From an uncultured Clostridia bacterium (GTDB lineage: Bacteria; Bacillota; Clostridia; TANB77; CAG-508), in the NCBI GenBank assembly GCA_947426305.1, contig CANEDP010000014.1, positions 1-38,802 on the forward strand: DNA of 38,802 nt, written 5' to 3'. This document shows, piece after piece, positions 8,595-16,384 of the stretch. Position 1 is the first letter of the stretch, and each line of letters opens with the position of its first letter. The notes under the pieces are model-generated. The model was not told the origin of the DNA, did not search any database, and was given only the letters and a program-made list of their open reading frames with translations. The position numbers were made by a program, and so were the translations under genes.

Positions 8595-10874
8595 TTAAGA
8601 ATCTGACAAATTAAAATCAGAATCTAATTTAAAATCATACCCATTTACTGTTATAATCGCCAAATTGGAACTAACAGAAATGCTTACTTCATAATCTGGT
8701 ATTTGCAAGTTTTCTAAATCTTCGATTTTTAAGCTTTTTCCTTCGTTTTGATAATCACGCATTTTGTCTGCAATTGTTTTGATTAGGGCTTGTTTTGCTT
8801 GTTCTTTGGCTTGTATTTGTTCTTCTGTTAGTAAATTAGGTTCTTCTGGTTGGACAATCAAATTGGAATTATCCACTTCAAGAATGTTTAGATTTCTATT
8901 TTTCTCTCTTAAAACTTCTGTGAATTTCTCTTGGATTGCCTTTGCTGTAGCACGCAATTCTTCACTCGATAGCGTATCTAAAAACAAGCAATTTTCATCA
9001 CTTAAATCTTCGATTTCTGGATTCACGTCAAAGTTTAAAGTGTTTTCCAAATTGGCTTTTAATTCGCCATCTGCATTCAAATATTGGATATCGATATGGG
9101 TCATGTATTTTTTCGCATTTACACTTCCTTTGGTTTGAATATCGATATTGGTTTTGTGTGTAATTTTATTTTTTGAAATTTGGTTCATGTTTAATTTGGT
9201 GATCATTACAGTATCTGATTTTTTGCGATAAATGCTAATCGTGTTTCCACTACTACTGTTTTGCTCGCCTTGTAGAGATGTAATATTCAAATATTTTTCT
9301 TGGTCGCCTTTGGAAACGATTTCGACATCAAAACTTTCCATGGTTTCTGGAACAGAAAACTTGATTTTGATAAGCTTTCCTTCACTTACATATAATGTTA
9401 CTTTGAGACTATGATTTTGTTCGATGCGGTCATCTATCATTTGCTCAATGGATTCGATTAATTCTTCTTGCGTACAGTTGGCTTTTGCTCCTGTGAAAAG
9501 ATAGGTTTTCCAGTCTATTTTTTCAATCCAATACGTCATGTTTTTTAGCGTTTCTTCGTAATCTTCTCCTATAATAAAATTATCTTCTGCAAATTCGGAA
9601 TCTTCGTTGACTCCAATAAAACCTTGTGTCCTAAAATTATCCTCTTCTTCAATGGTTGGAGTTGGATTTTCAGGCTGTGGTCGCTCGTTTTCTTGTGGCG
9701 TTTCGACTGGTTCATTGGCTGGCTGTTGCATGATTTCTTGTGGTGGTTCTTCTTCAGGTGCATTATTATTTTCTACGGTGTCGCTTGTATTGACCGTGTT
9801 TTCAGAAGGAACTTGGTTGTTGCTTTCGTTTGTTACTTCGTTCGCCGTTTGATTGGTAACTTGATTGACGGTTTCATTGGTTATGGTATTGGCAACCGTA
9901 TTGTCTTGTGTTATGGTGTTGTTCGAAGGAACAGCCGTATTGGTCGTTTCGTTGGTTGTATTTTCTCCCCAAATTTCGAGCGATGTTTCAAAATTGTTTT
10001 CTTCGCCAGAAACCTGGGTTGTATTATCATTATCGGTATATTCCAAAATTCCATTTTCTATGTTTTGGACTTCACTTGCCACCAATTCAGAAAGCGTATT
10101 CGTATCGTTTTCAATGGTTTTTGAAATATTTTGTAGGATATTTACCACTTGATGATTGGCAAAGGAAATCGTATATTCGGTAGTTGTAATCTGTTCAGAA
10201 TTCATGGTTACTACTACATTTTCTTTTTTGGAAATATTTTGTGGCAATATTTCTGGTTCTATAAAACTAGCATAAGTTTTCAGATTTTTCAAATTTGCCA
10301 AATTGATTGGTTCTCTTTTGAATAGAAAATTGTTTACAATCTCAAATTCAGACAAATCAACATTTTCTTCATAAATTTCATTTACCGTTTTTCGAAAATT
10401 GGTTTGATTTACCCCTACATAACGGTTGACAATTTCATCTGACTTTACTGCAATTTGTGTCTGATTTGTCAAAAAGTCAAATGTCAGCAAATCATTTCCT
10501 GCGTACTTGGTTTGTAATTTGTTGTAAGTTTTGTTATTTTCGTTATCTTTCATGAGATAATGCGTTAATTGGAAATTGGATAAATCAAGGTTGGAAAACA
10601 TATTGTTTTGCATGGTGGTTGACATTTTGATTTCGGAATCGGTTTCAAAATTGTTGTTTTCAATTTTTTCGCTCATTGCTTCATATAATTCATTTTCCTC
10701 TAAAAAAAACGATAAATCATGATTTCCTATAACTTCTAACATTTCTTTTTTGAGCATTTGCCCTGCCACGTTTTTCGCAAAATAACTATATGTGACATAT
10801 GTAGCAGTTAAAATAATCAGCAAAAATACGATTAAAATAACGACTATTTTTTTCTTCTTTTTTTCCTGCTCCAT
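8595..10874 (-). CDS. Large membrane-anchored extracellular protein with Asn/Thr/Glu-rich linker
   Basis: The product is 759 aa. Residues 1-9 are basic, about 10-33 form a membrane helix, and the rest is extracellular. Residues about 40-270 form a first folded region. About 285-410 is low complexity (repeats of the TNET, VTNQT and NNT kind, then Pro/Glu-rich). About 430-759 is a second region with alternating beta-like segments. The two halves may be related modules measured or joined by the linker. I recognise no family. The ATG follows AGGAG about 12 bases upstream. It is the first gene of the operon 10874-6632, with its own promoter. Confidence 0.8.
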   Translation of the reverse strand: MEQEKKKKKIVVILIVFLLIILTATYVTYSYFAKNVAGQMLKKEMLEVIGNHDLSFFLEENELYEAMSEKIENNNFETDSEIKMSTTMQNNMFSNLDLSNFQLTHYLMKDNENNKTYNKLQTKYAGNDLLTFDFLTNQTQIAVKSDEIVNRYVGVNQTNFRKTVNEIYEENVDLSEFEIVNNFLFKREPINLANLKNLKTYASFIEPEILPQNISKKENVVVTMNSEQITTTEYTISFANHQVVNILQNISKTIENDTNTLSELVASEVQNIENGILEYTDNDNTTQVSGEENNFETSLEIWGENTTNETTNTAVPSNNTITQDNTVANTITNETVNQVTNQTANEVTNESNNQVPSENTVNTSDTVENNNAPEEEPPQEIMQQPANEPVETPQENERPQPENPTPTIEEEDNFRTQGFIGVNEDSEFAEDNFIIGEDYEETLKNMTYWIEKIDWKTYLFTGAKANCTQEELIESIEQMIDDRIEQNHSLKVTLYVSEGKLIKIKFSVPETMESFDVEIVSKGDQEKYLNITSLQGEQNSSSGNTISIYRKKSDTVMITKLNMNQISKNKITHKTNIDIQTKGSVNAKKYMTHIDIQYLNADGELKANLENTLNFDVNPEIEDLSDENCLFLDTLSSEELRATAKAIQEKFTEVLREKNRNLNILEVDNSNLIVQPEEPNLLTEEQIQAKEQAKQALIKTIADKMRDYQNEGKSLKIEDLENLQIPDYEVSISVSSNLAIITVNGYDFKLDSDFNLSDS

Positions 10875-10917
10875 GAAATATTTTCTCCTTTTTTCGGATT
10901 CGCCAGTTTTTATTTTT

Positions 10918-10946
10918 ATTATATCTAATTTTCAAAAAAATGACAA
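10918..10946 (-). promoter_or_regulatory. Promoter of the 10874-6632 operon
   Basis: TTGTCA (10941-10946), 17 bp spacer, TATAAT (10918-10923). Confidence 0.7.
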
Positions 10947-10966
10947 TATTTTCATGCAAAATTTCT

Positions 10967-11809
10967 TTAATTTTTAAAACCCAACCCATAAACTTCTCTG
11001 GCATCTGTGATGATGATAAAACAGTTTGGATCGATTTTTTTGGCTGCTTCACGAATTTTCAAAACGTGTCTTCTTTTTGAAGCGCACATAATAATGGTCT
11101 TATCTTGATTAGAGTATAAACCTTTTCCATAAATTCCAGTAGCTCCACGTTTAATTTCTTTGTTTATCACTTGCGCAATTTCTTCGTATTGGTCGGAAAT
11201 AATATAAATCATTTTGCTAAAATTAATGCCTTCAAAAATAATATCGAGCATTTTATCAATAATAAAAATAGCAATTGCCGAATACAAACCAATTTCAATT
11301 TCACGCAAAAACAAAATATTTAGCACCACAACCACAATATCCAAAATCTGCAACACATGACCCACGCTTACTTCATTGTGATACGATTTGATAATATTGG
11401 CAATCAAATCGGTTCCACCAGTCGAACTTTTTCCTTTAAAAACTAGCGCCAAACCTAAACCAATAATCATTCCTCCATAGACACTAGCTAATATTTTATC
11501 ATTTGTGAATGGTTCAATCGTTTCAAAATAGTTAATGGCTTGTGAAAAAACAAAAGTAGAAACCAAGGTTTTGATAAAAAAATTTTTTCCTTCTCGAATA
11601 TAAGCCAAAATAAAAACGGGAATATTGAGAATAATAATTGTCGTTCCCATTGGCACATGAAATAAATAATAAATAACTGTCGCAATTCCAGCAAATCCGC
11701 CACTGGATAATTGATTTGGTAGCAAAAAGGTACTTGTTCCAAAAGCCGCCAAAATGCTACCTAAAATGAATAAACTATACTCTTTTATCGTTTCTTTGAT
11801 TTTCTCCAT
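10967..11809 (-). CDS. YitT family membrane protein (DUF161 + DUF2179)
   Basis: The 280 aa protein has five or six hydrophobic helices in its first 200 residues, including the LLPNQLSSGGFAGIATVI segment typical of YitT proteins and GKSSTGGTDLIANI. The C-terminal 80 residues form the soluble DUF2179 domain, ending IITDAREVYGLGFKN. These proteins are conserved in Bacillota; the transported or sensed substrate is not known. A GC-rich hairpin repeat (11831-11858) lies just upstream, and the radical SAM gene precedes it on the same strand. Confidence 0.92.
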   Translation of the reverse strand: MEKIKETIKEYSLFILGSILAAFGTSTFLLPNQLSSGGFAGIATVIYYLFHVPMGTTIIILNIPVFILAYIREGKNFFIKTLVSTFVFSQAINYFETIEPFTNDKILASVYGGMIIGLGLALVFKGKSSTGGTDLIANIIKSYHNEVSVGHVLQILDIVVVVLNILFLREIEIGLYSAIAIFIIDKMLDIIFEGINFSKMIYIISDQYEEIAQVINKEIKRGATGIYGKGLYSNQDKTIIMCASKRRHVLKIREAAKKIDPNCFIIITDAREVYGLGFKN

Positions 11810-11830
11810 AATTTTTTCCTTTTATAAATT

Positions 11831-11858
11831 TATAGGGCACGGTGCTCCGTGCCCCTAT
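11831..11858. repeat. Short GC-rich palindromic repeat, copy 1
   Basis: On the minus strand: ATAGGGGCACGG, AGCA, CCGTGCCCTATA. It is one of four similar hairpins in this window that begin TAGG on the minus strand and lie between co-directional genes. No long T run follows, so it is not a normal terminator. Confidence 0.6.
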
Positions 11859-11892
11859 GGTCATATTATGGATAGATTGGGAGATTTTTATT

Positions 11893-12972
11893 CTATCTTT
11901 TCTTGACGTATGTTTCGTCATCGTCTGCAAAATCTTTATAGGTTTTCGTGATTTTTATGTCCATTTTTTTCAAACTAAATTTCGGATTTTGTTTGACTTG
12001 TACATCCAAATTATAAATTTCTTTGATTTTTTCGATATTTTCTCGTTTGTACCCTATCACATCATTTGCAATTTGTGGGTTGACCGTGATTTCGATTTCT
12101 TTGGCTTTTGTGTTAATTTTCTTGATTTTTTCATTCAATAAATCATAATAATACGATGCACAAATAAGTTGTCTCAAATTCTCATGGTAGGGACCTGCGA
12201 CCACTTGACTATTCTTGTTTTCTGGACGAACAATCGTATCTGTACTTTGAAGTCCCACACGGATAACTTTGATTCTTTTCTTTTCAAAAAAATATGTCAA
12301 TTCTTTGCAAATTTCAATGGTTTGTTCCAAAGAGAGTGGTTCAAATTCGCCTTTTTCGTATTCGCGCTCTAACTGTGTATCTCGAATGACTAAAACAGGA
12401 TAAATGCGAATCATTTTTGGCTTTAATTTTGCCAAATCACGTGCTGTATTTAATTCGTCTAATCGTGTACTTTCTGGAAGTCCCACCATCATCTGATGAC
12501 CTAATTGAAAACCATGAAAACGTATCAAACGTGATGCTTTTTTCACATCTTGATACGTATGATTTCTTTTGCATTTTGCCAAAATATAATCATTTGTAGA
12601 TTGCACACCTAATTCGATGGTTTTAACTTTGTATTTTTTGAGTCTTTTTAAAGTTTGCCTATCAATATAATCTGGTCTTGTGGAAATTCGAATTCCGTCA
12701 ATTTGTTTCGTTTTGACATATTCATAGGCTACCTTAAGCAATTTTTCTTGCAGTTCTACTTCGATTCCTGTAAAACTTCCACCAAAAAAAGCAACTTCTT
12801 TATAGGCATTTTTATCTTTAAAAAGGTCTAAATAATACTCGATTGTTTCTTTTACCTCTTCTTGTGTAACATTTTTCATTTGGCCACTAATGTTTCTTTG
12901 GTTACAAAAGGTACATTCGTTTGGGCAACCAAGATGTGGCACAAATATCGGAATGATATATTGTTTTTTCAT
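11893..12972 (-). CDS. Elp3-like radical SAM protein
   Basis: The 359 aa protein has the radical SAM cluster motif CPNECTFC (about 16-23) near the N-terminus, FFGGSFTG, ISTRPD and ELGVQS, as in the Elp3/COG1243-related family. Unlike true Elp3 it has no C-terminal acetyltransferase domain. Genes of this type often lie beside rnc in Bacillota, as here (15 bp downstream of rnc). The likely role is a [4Fe-4S]/SAM-dependent modification, possibly of RNA; the substrate is not known. The C-terminal 80 residues (KKINTKAKEIEITVNPQI...) resemble a small RNA-binding-like tail, which is only a guess. Confidence 0.88.
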   Translation of the reverse strand: MKKQYIIPIFVPHLGCPNECTFCNQRNISGQMKNVTQEEVKETIEYYLDLFKDKNAYKEVAFFGGSFTGIEVELQEKLLKVAYEYVKTKQIDGIRISTRPDYIDRQTLKRLKKYKVKTIELGVQSTNDYILAKCKRNHTYQDVKKASRLIRFHGFQLGHQMMVGLPESTRLDELNTARDLAKLKPKMIRIYPVLVIRDTQLEREYEKGEFEPLSLEQTIEICKELTYFFEKKRIKVIRVGLQSTDTIVRPENKNSQVVAGPYHENLRQLICASYYYDLLNEKIKKINTKAKEIEITVNPQIANDVIGYKRENIEKIKEIYNLDVQVKQNPKFSLKKMDIKITKTYKDFADDDETYVKKR

Positions 12973-12987
12973 GATTTTTCTCCGTTT

Positions 12988-13656
12988 CTATTTTCTATTT
13001 TCCAGTGCGATTCTTGCTGCTTCCATTTCTGCTTTTTTCTTACTTTTTCCAACACCTTGCGATAATTTTTTTCCATCACATTCGACTTGTACAGTAAAAA
13101 CTTTTGCGTGGTCTGGACCTTCTTCTTTGATTAAGTGATATTTGATGCATACTTCTCCATGTTTTTGAAGTTCCTCTTGCAAAACAGTTTTGTAATCTTT
13201 CATTCCGACATTTTGGCTAGCAAAATCAACGGCTTCTTTGATATTTTCCAAAATAAATTTTTCTGCTGGCTCCAAACCACCGTCTAAATACATGGCTGCA
13301 ATGACAGCTTCTACGCTATCGGCAATCAGAGCCTTTTTAATGGAATGTGACATTTTCTCACTTCTGCCTAGGTATAAGAAATCACTAAAATTATGGTTTT
13401 CTGCAATTTTGTAGAGACTGTCTTCACACACCGCATATGCCCTAACTTTAGTCATTTCTCCTTCTGATAAATTTTTAAAATTTTCAAATAAATATTTGCT
13501 ACTGACAAATTCTAAGATGCTGTCTCCTAGATATTCTAGTCTTTCGTTGCTTTCTAGTTTGTTTTCGTAGGCATACGAAGTATGAGTCAGTGCTTTTTTT
13601 AGTAAGTCTTGGTTGGTAAATGTGTAGCCAATCTTTTTTTCTAAATGTTCTAGCAT
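12988..13656 (-). CDS. rnc: Ribonuclease III
   Basis: The 222 aa enzyme cleaves double-stranded RNA in rRNA and mRNA processing. The catalytic signature NERLEYLGDSILEF (about 38-51) carries the Mg2+-binding acidic residues, with LIADSVEAVIAAMYLDGG further on. The C-terminal dsRNA-binding domain (about 150-222) ends GKSKKKAEMEAARIALENRK. I start at the ATG at 13656 because GAGGAGG lies 7 bp upstream and homologues begin with this LEKKIGYTF segment; an upstream extension to 13746 in the same frame has no ribosome site. Confidence 0.96.
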   Translation of the reverse strand: MLEHLEKKIGYTFTNQDLLKKALTHTSYAYENKLESNERLEYLGDSILEFVSSKYLFENFKNLSEGEMTKVRAYAVCEDSLYKIAENHNFSDFLYLGRSEKMSHSIKKALIADSVEAVIAAMYLDGGLEPAEKFILENIKEAVDFASQNVGMKDYKTVLQEELQKHGEVCIKYHLIKEEGPDHAKVFTVQVECDGKKLSQGVGKSKKKAEMEAARIALENRK

Positions 13657-13722
13657 AATTATCCTCCTCAATTTTATAGTTCTATTGTACACATTTTTTG
13701 TAAAAAAAACAATATAAAAAGC

Positions 13723-13754
13723 AAAAAAACTTGTTTTTTCAAACAAGTTTTTTT
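13723..13754 (-). terminator. Terminator of the cohesin-like gene
   Basis: Arms AAAAAAACTTGTTT and AAACAAGTTTTTTT with loop TTTC. It lies directly after the stop codon of the minus-strand gene and ends in a T run on that strand. Confidence 0.85.
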
Positions 13755-13758
13755 ATTT

Positions 13759-14520
13759 TTATTTTAAATCATTATTTAGTTTTTCAATTTTTATATAAAA
13801 TGCAATCGCAACCGCAACTACGATAAATATTAATGCTAAAATTGTGTCATTTACACCTGTTTTTGGTATATTATCTTGTGATTGTGTATTTGTCATTGTG
13901 TTAACATAGCTTGATACCGAATTGTTAACTGTATGATTGGTAGTGTTATTTGTATTTACTGAATTATTGGTTGATGAAAGAGCATTAATTGTTACTGTTT
14001 TATTTCCGCTAGCTGAATTCGTATTTGTATTTGTATTTGTTTCATTTCCAATGGATATGGATGTTGAAATATCAGTAGCAGAGATATTTGTTTCACTATT
14101 TGAAGCTACTATATTATTATATGAGATTGATCCACTTTTCCCAGAAACACCTGATTTTGTCTTAAATGTAATTTGAAATACTTCTTGTGTTGATGTAACA
14201 AATGTACTTTTCGTTAAGGAAATTTCTCCACTTGCTTCATCAAATTTGGCAGACCAACTATTTAGTCCTTCTATATTAGATTCACTAATTGTTTCAAATA
14301 TAGCTGTATCATATTTCAAATTACCTTTTAATGAATTAATCCCATTTGTTCCAACATCTAAATTTGAAACTTTTACCGTTACAGTAAATTCTGTTGCTTC
14401 TTTTACTGTCGTAGCACTTGGTGTCATCGTCGCAGTAAAGCTTACAGCATTAGCAGATATTGTTATTATAGAAACAATTAATAAAATCATTAATACAATA
14501 CTTAATAATTTATTTTTCAT
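13759..14520 (-). CDS. Secreted cohesin-like protein with IPKTG sortase anchor
   Basis: The 253 aa protein begins with a signal peptide (KNKLLSIVLMILLIVSII...SANA, cleavage after about residue 25). A cohesin/Ig-like beta domain follows (about 26-155; LKGNLKYDTAIFETISE and FQITFKTKSG are typical cohesin strands). Then come an Asn/Thr/Ser-rich linker (about 158-215), IPKTG, a hydrophobic helix and a short charged tail, which is a sortase substrate layout. Of two in-frame ATGs I prefer 14520, because AAGAGG directly abuts the one at 14526. It may bind a dockerin-like partner or simply be a cell-wall protein; no dockerin is visible nearby. Confidence 0.85.
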   Translation of the reverse strand: MKNKLLSIVLMILLIVSIITISANAVSFTATMTPSATTVKEATEFTVTVKVSNLDVGTNGINSLKGNLKYDTAIFETISESNIEGLNSWSAKFDEASGEISLTKSTFVTSTQEVFQITFKTKSGVSGKSGSISYNNIVASNSETNISATDISTSISIGNETNTNTNTNSASGNKTVTINALSSTNNSVNTNNTTNHTVNNSVSSYVNTMTNTQSQDNIPKTGVNDTILALIFIVVAVAIAFYIKIEKLNNDLK

Positions 14521-14565
14521 TTTCATTCCTCTTTTCTTTAAATTGTAATTTTATCTATCATATAT

Positions 14566-14594
14566 AGTATAACTTTTTTTATCAAAAAAATCAA
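14566..14594 (-). promoter_or_regulatory. Promoter of the cohesin-like gene
   Basis: TTGATT (14589-14594), 17 bp spacer, TATACT (14566-14571). Confidence 0.6.
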
Positions 14595-14603
14595 GCTTTT
14601 CTA

Positions 14604-14655
14604 TGTTACATTTTAATTACATTTCTGTAACAAAAATGTAATACATTTTTTGTAA
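14604..14655. promoter_or_regulatory. Cluster of TGTTACA/TGTAACA half-sites, possible operator
   Basis: TGTTACA (14604-14610) and TGTAACA (14626-14632) are inverted to one another. Further ATTACA and TGTAAT words follow to about 14655. The cluster lies between the divergent cohesin-like and HExxH genes. The 198 bp gap otherwise holds only the promoter of the former and a TATAAT at 14685-14690 before the latter. Confidence 0.35.
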
Positions 14656-14718
14656 TTTTTACTTTATTTTTTTGATTTTTTATGTATAATAAAATTATAT
14701 TGTACAAAGGAGCAATTT

Positions 14719-15847
14719 ATGAATACAAATGCAATTTTAAAAAAAGAAGGAATTGAAATTAAATCACAATTGACATCTTTACAAATTAGTAAAATCGCAG
14801 ATATTGTGTCAAATAAAATTTGCCATGCATTTCCAGAACATAATTTAAATGTAACTGATGTTTTTTCAAGTTTAAACAATCTCACTATGTATTTTGCAAA
14901 AATGCCTGAAGACTCAGAAGCTAAATATTTTTCGCGGAAATCATGCCATTTATTTTAGTGAAAAACTTGATTTTGAAAATCTGGATACATTAGTGATTCA
15001 TGAATGTCTTCATGCACTTCAAGAAATTAAAAATTCTCATGGAAAATTATTAAAGCTCGGCTTGTTTGATTTATCAAATGGCAAGGGACAAGGTATCAAC
15101 GAAGCCTCTGTTCAATTAATGGCTTCTATTATTGCTCAAACCAAACAAGATAGTGTCAAATATTATAACTTGACTTTTGAAACATCCAGCCCACTTTTTT
15201 ACCCAATCCAAACTGCTTTAATTAACCAAATGTTATATTTTACTGGTTCTTATCCACTTTTTCATAGCACACTTTACAGTAATCATGTTTTTAAAAATAC
15301 TTTTATTGCCAAATCTAGTGAAAAGATTTACAACCAAATTGTAGCTAATTTTGATTTATTACTTCATTATGAAGGAATTTTAGCACAGTATTCTTCTGAA
15401 CTTTCAAACTGCTTACAAGATTTCAAAAAAGTAAAACGCCTAAATACTAAAATTGACACAGTCAAAACCACTTTATTAAATTTAACTTTATCAACACAAA
15501 ACATCATCATCGAAAATTGTTTTCATCACGAATTTGATTTGATTATAGATAACGATTCGTTAAATGCCTTTCAAAAAAAATTATATGATTTCCGTAAAAT
15601 CTTGATTACTACAGATTCTTATCATTTTTATCATCAGTTTTATAATCACATGATGTGTAAATTAGAAGAAAAACGTGAATTAATTAAAACTCATGGAACA
15701 CTAGCTTATTTAAACAATTTGCAGACAGAATTATTAGATTTAGAGCAAGAACATTTGGGTCAAAAATTCTTTTATCGCTTATTTGACAAATTAAAATTAT
15801 TGTTTGAGGAAGCTGTCAGAAACAAAAATAATAGTGATATTCATTAA
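14719..15847 (+). CDS. Putative HExxH zinc metallopeptidase-like protein, needs a +1 frameshift at codon 73 (CGGA)
   Basis: Codons 1-73 are in one frame (MNTNAILKKEG...MYFAKMPEDSEAKYFSR). The protein continues in the +1 frame as NHAIYFSEKLDFENLDTLVI, then HECLHALQE. Reading CGGA (14935-14938) as one codon gives 375 aa. Frame 0 stops 7 codons later. The metal-site candidate H94-E95-xx-H98 and a possible third ligand E128 (GINEASVQ) lie entirely after the shift, so only shifted ribosomes make the putative active site. Residues about 200-375 are helical, with coiled-coil-like parts. No signal peptide is seen. A one-base loss in the preceding T5 run would also restore the frame. AAAGGAG precedes the ATG. 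The function is not known. Confidence 0.75.
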
Positions 15848-15906
15848 ATAGAGAGCATATCAATTACTTCTCCTAATAAAAATAATTGGTATGCTCTCTA
15901 TTTTTT
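15848..15906 (+). terminator. Long hairpin terminator after the HExxH gene
   Basis: Arms of about 19 nt (15848-15866 and 15883-15901, ATAGAGAGCAT... / ...ATGCTCTCTAT) followed by six T, directly after the TAA. Confidence 0.88.
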
Positions 15907-15935
15907 GTGGATTGTTATAATTTTCAGACCGAAAA

Positions 15936-16280
15936 TTATACTTTTTTTCGCTCTAATGCTGAAATTCTTTTTTCATGGTCTAAAATTTGCAATTCGGTTG
16001 TCTCAACCCTGTCTTCTAAATTGCTAATTCGGTCAAATCTTTGCAAATTATTTTTTTGATGAAATTCAACATATTCAAAAATGGCATCAATTTTCCTACC
16101 ATATTCATCTTCAAATACAAATTGTCGATCCAAAATTTTCTGTGCTAAATGGTTCATATTTTGATTTACTTCTTGACGCAAATTATCCATTTCTTTATGC
16201 ATTTCCTTATGCATTTCATCAAATTTCTTGTCGAATTTCTGATTCATTTCAGCCAAAGCATTTAATATTCTTTCTTCCAT
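15936..16280 (-). CDS. Small coiled-coil protein
   Basis: The 114 aa protein is almost wholly helical with heptads: KKFDEMHKEMHKEMDNLRQE in the first half (a tandem DEMHKEMHKEMD repeat) and LEDRVETTELQILDHEKRIS in the second. Such short proteins are common in Clostridia and are often listed as hypothetical. The ATG has AGGAGGGAG upstream. No partner gene is obvious; it lies downstream of the LtaS-like gene on the same strand with a gap of about 100 bp. Confidence 0.75.
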   Translation of the reverse strand: MEERILNALAEMNQKFDKKFDEMHKEMHKEMDNLRQEVNQNMNHLAQKILDRQFVFEDEYGRKIDAIFEYVEFHQKNNLQRFDRISNLEDRVETTELQILDHEKRISALERKKV

Positions 16281-16384
16281 CTTTCTCCCTCCTTTCTTTT
16301 AATTAGGATTATTCTAACATACTTATTTTCTAATTGCAAGTAAAATTTCCTTTTTCGTTCGACAAGATTCGTGTTTTTTATCAT

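Noticed and set aside
9607..10183. Several long plus-strand frames opposite the large anchored protein
   Set aside because: They are mirror frames of the Asn/Thr-rich repeats, lack ribosome sites and resemble no protein.
12988..13746. Longer RNase III with 30 extra N-terminal residues
   Set aside because: The extension has no ribosome site and falls in non-conserved AT-rich sequence; the ATG at 13656 has GAGGAGG.
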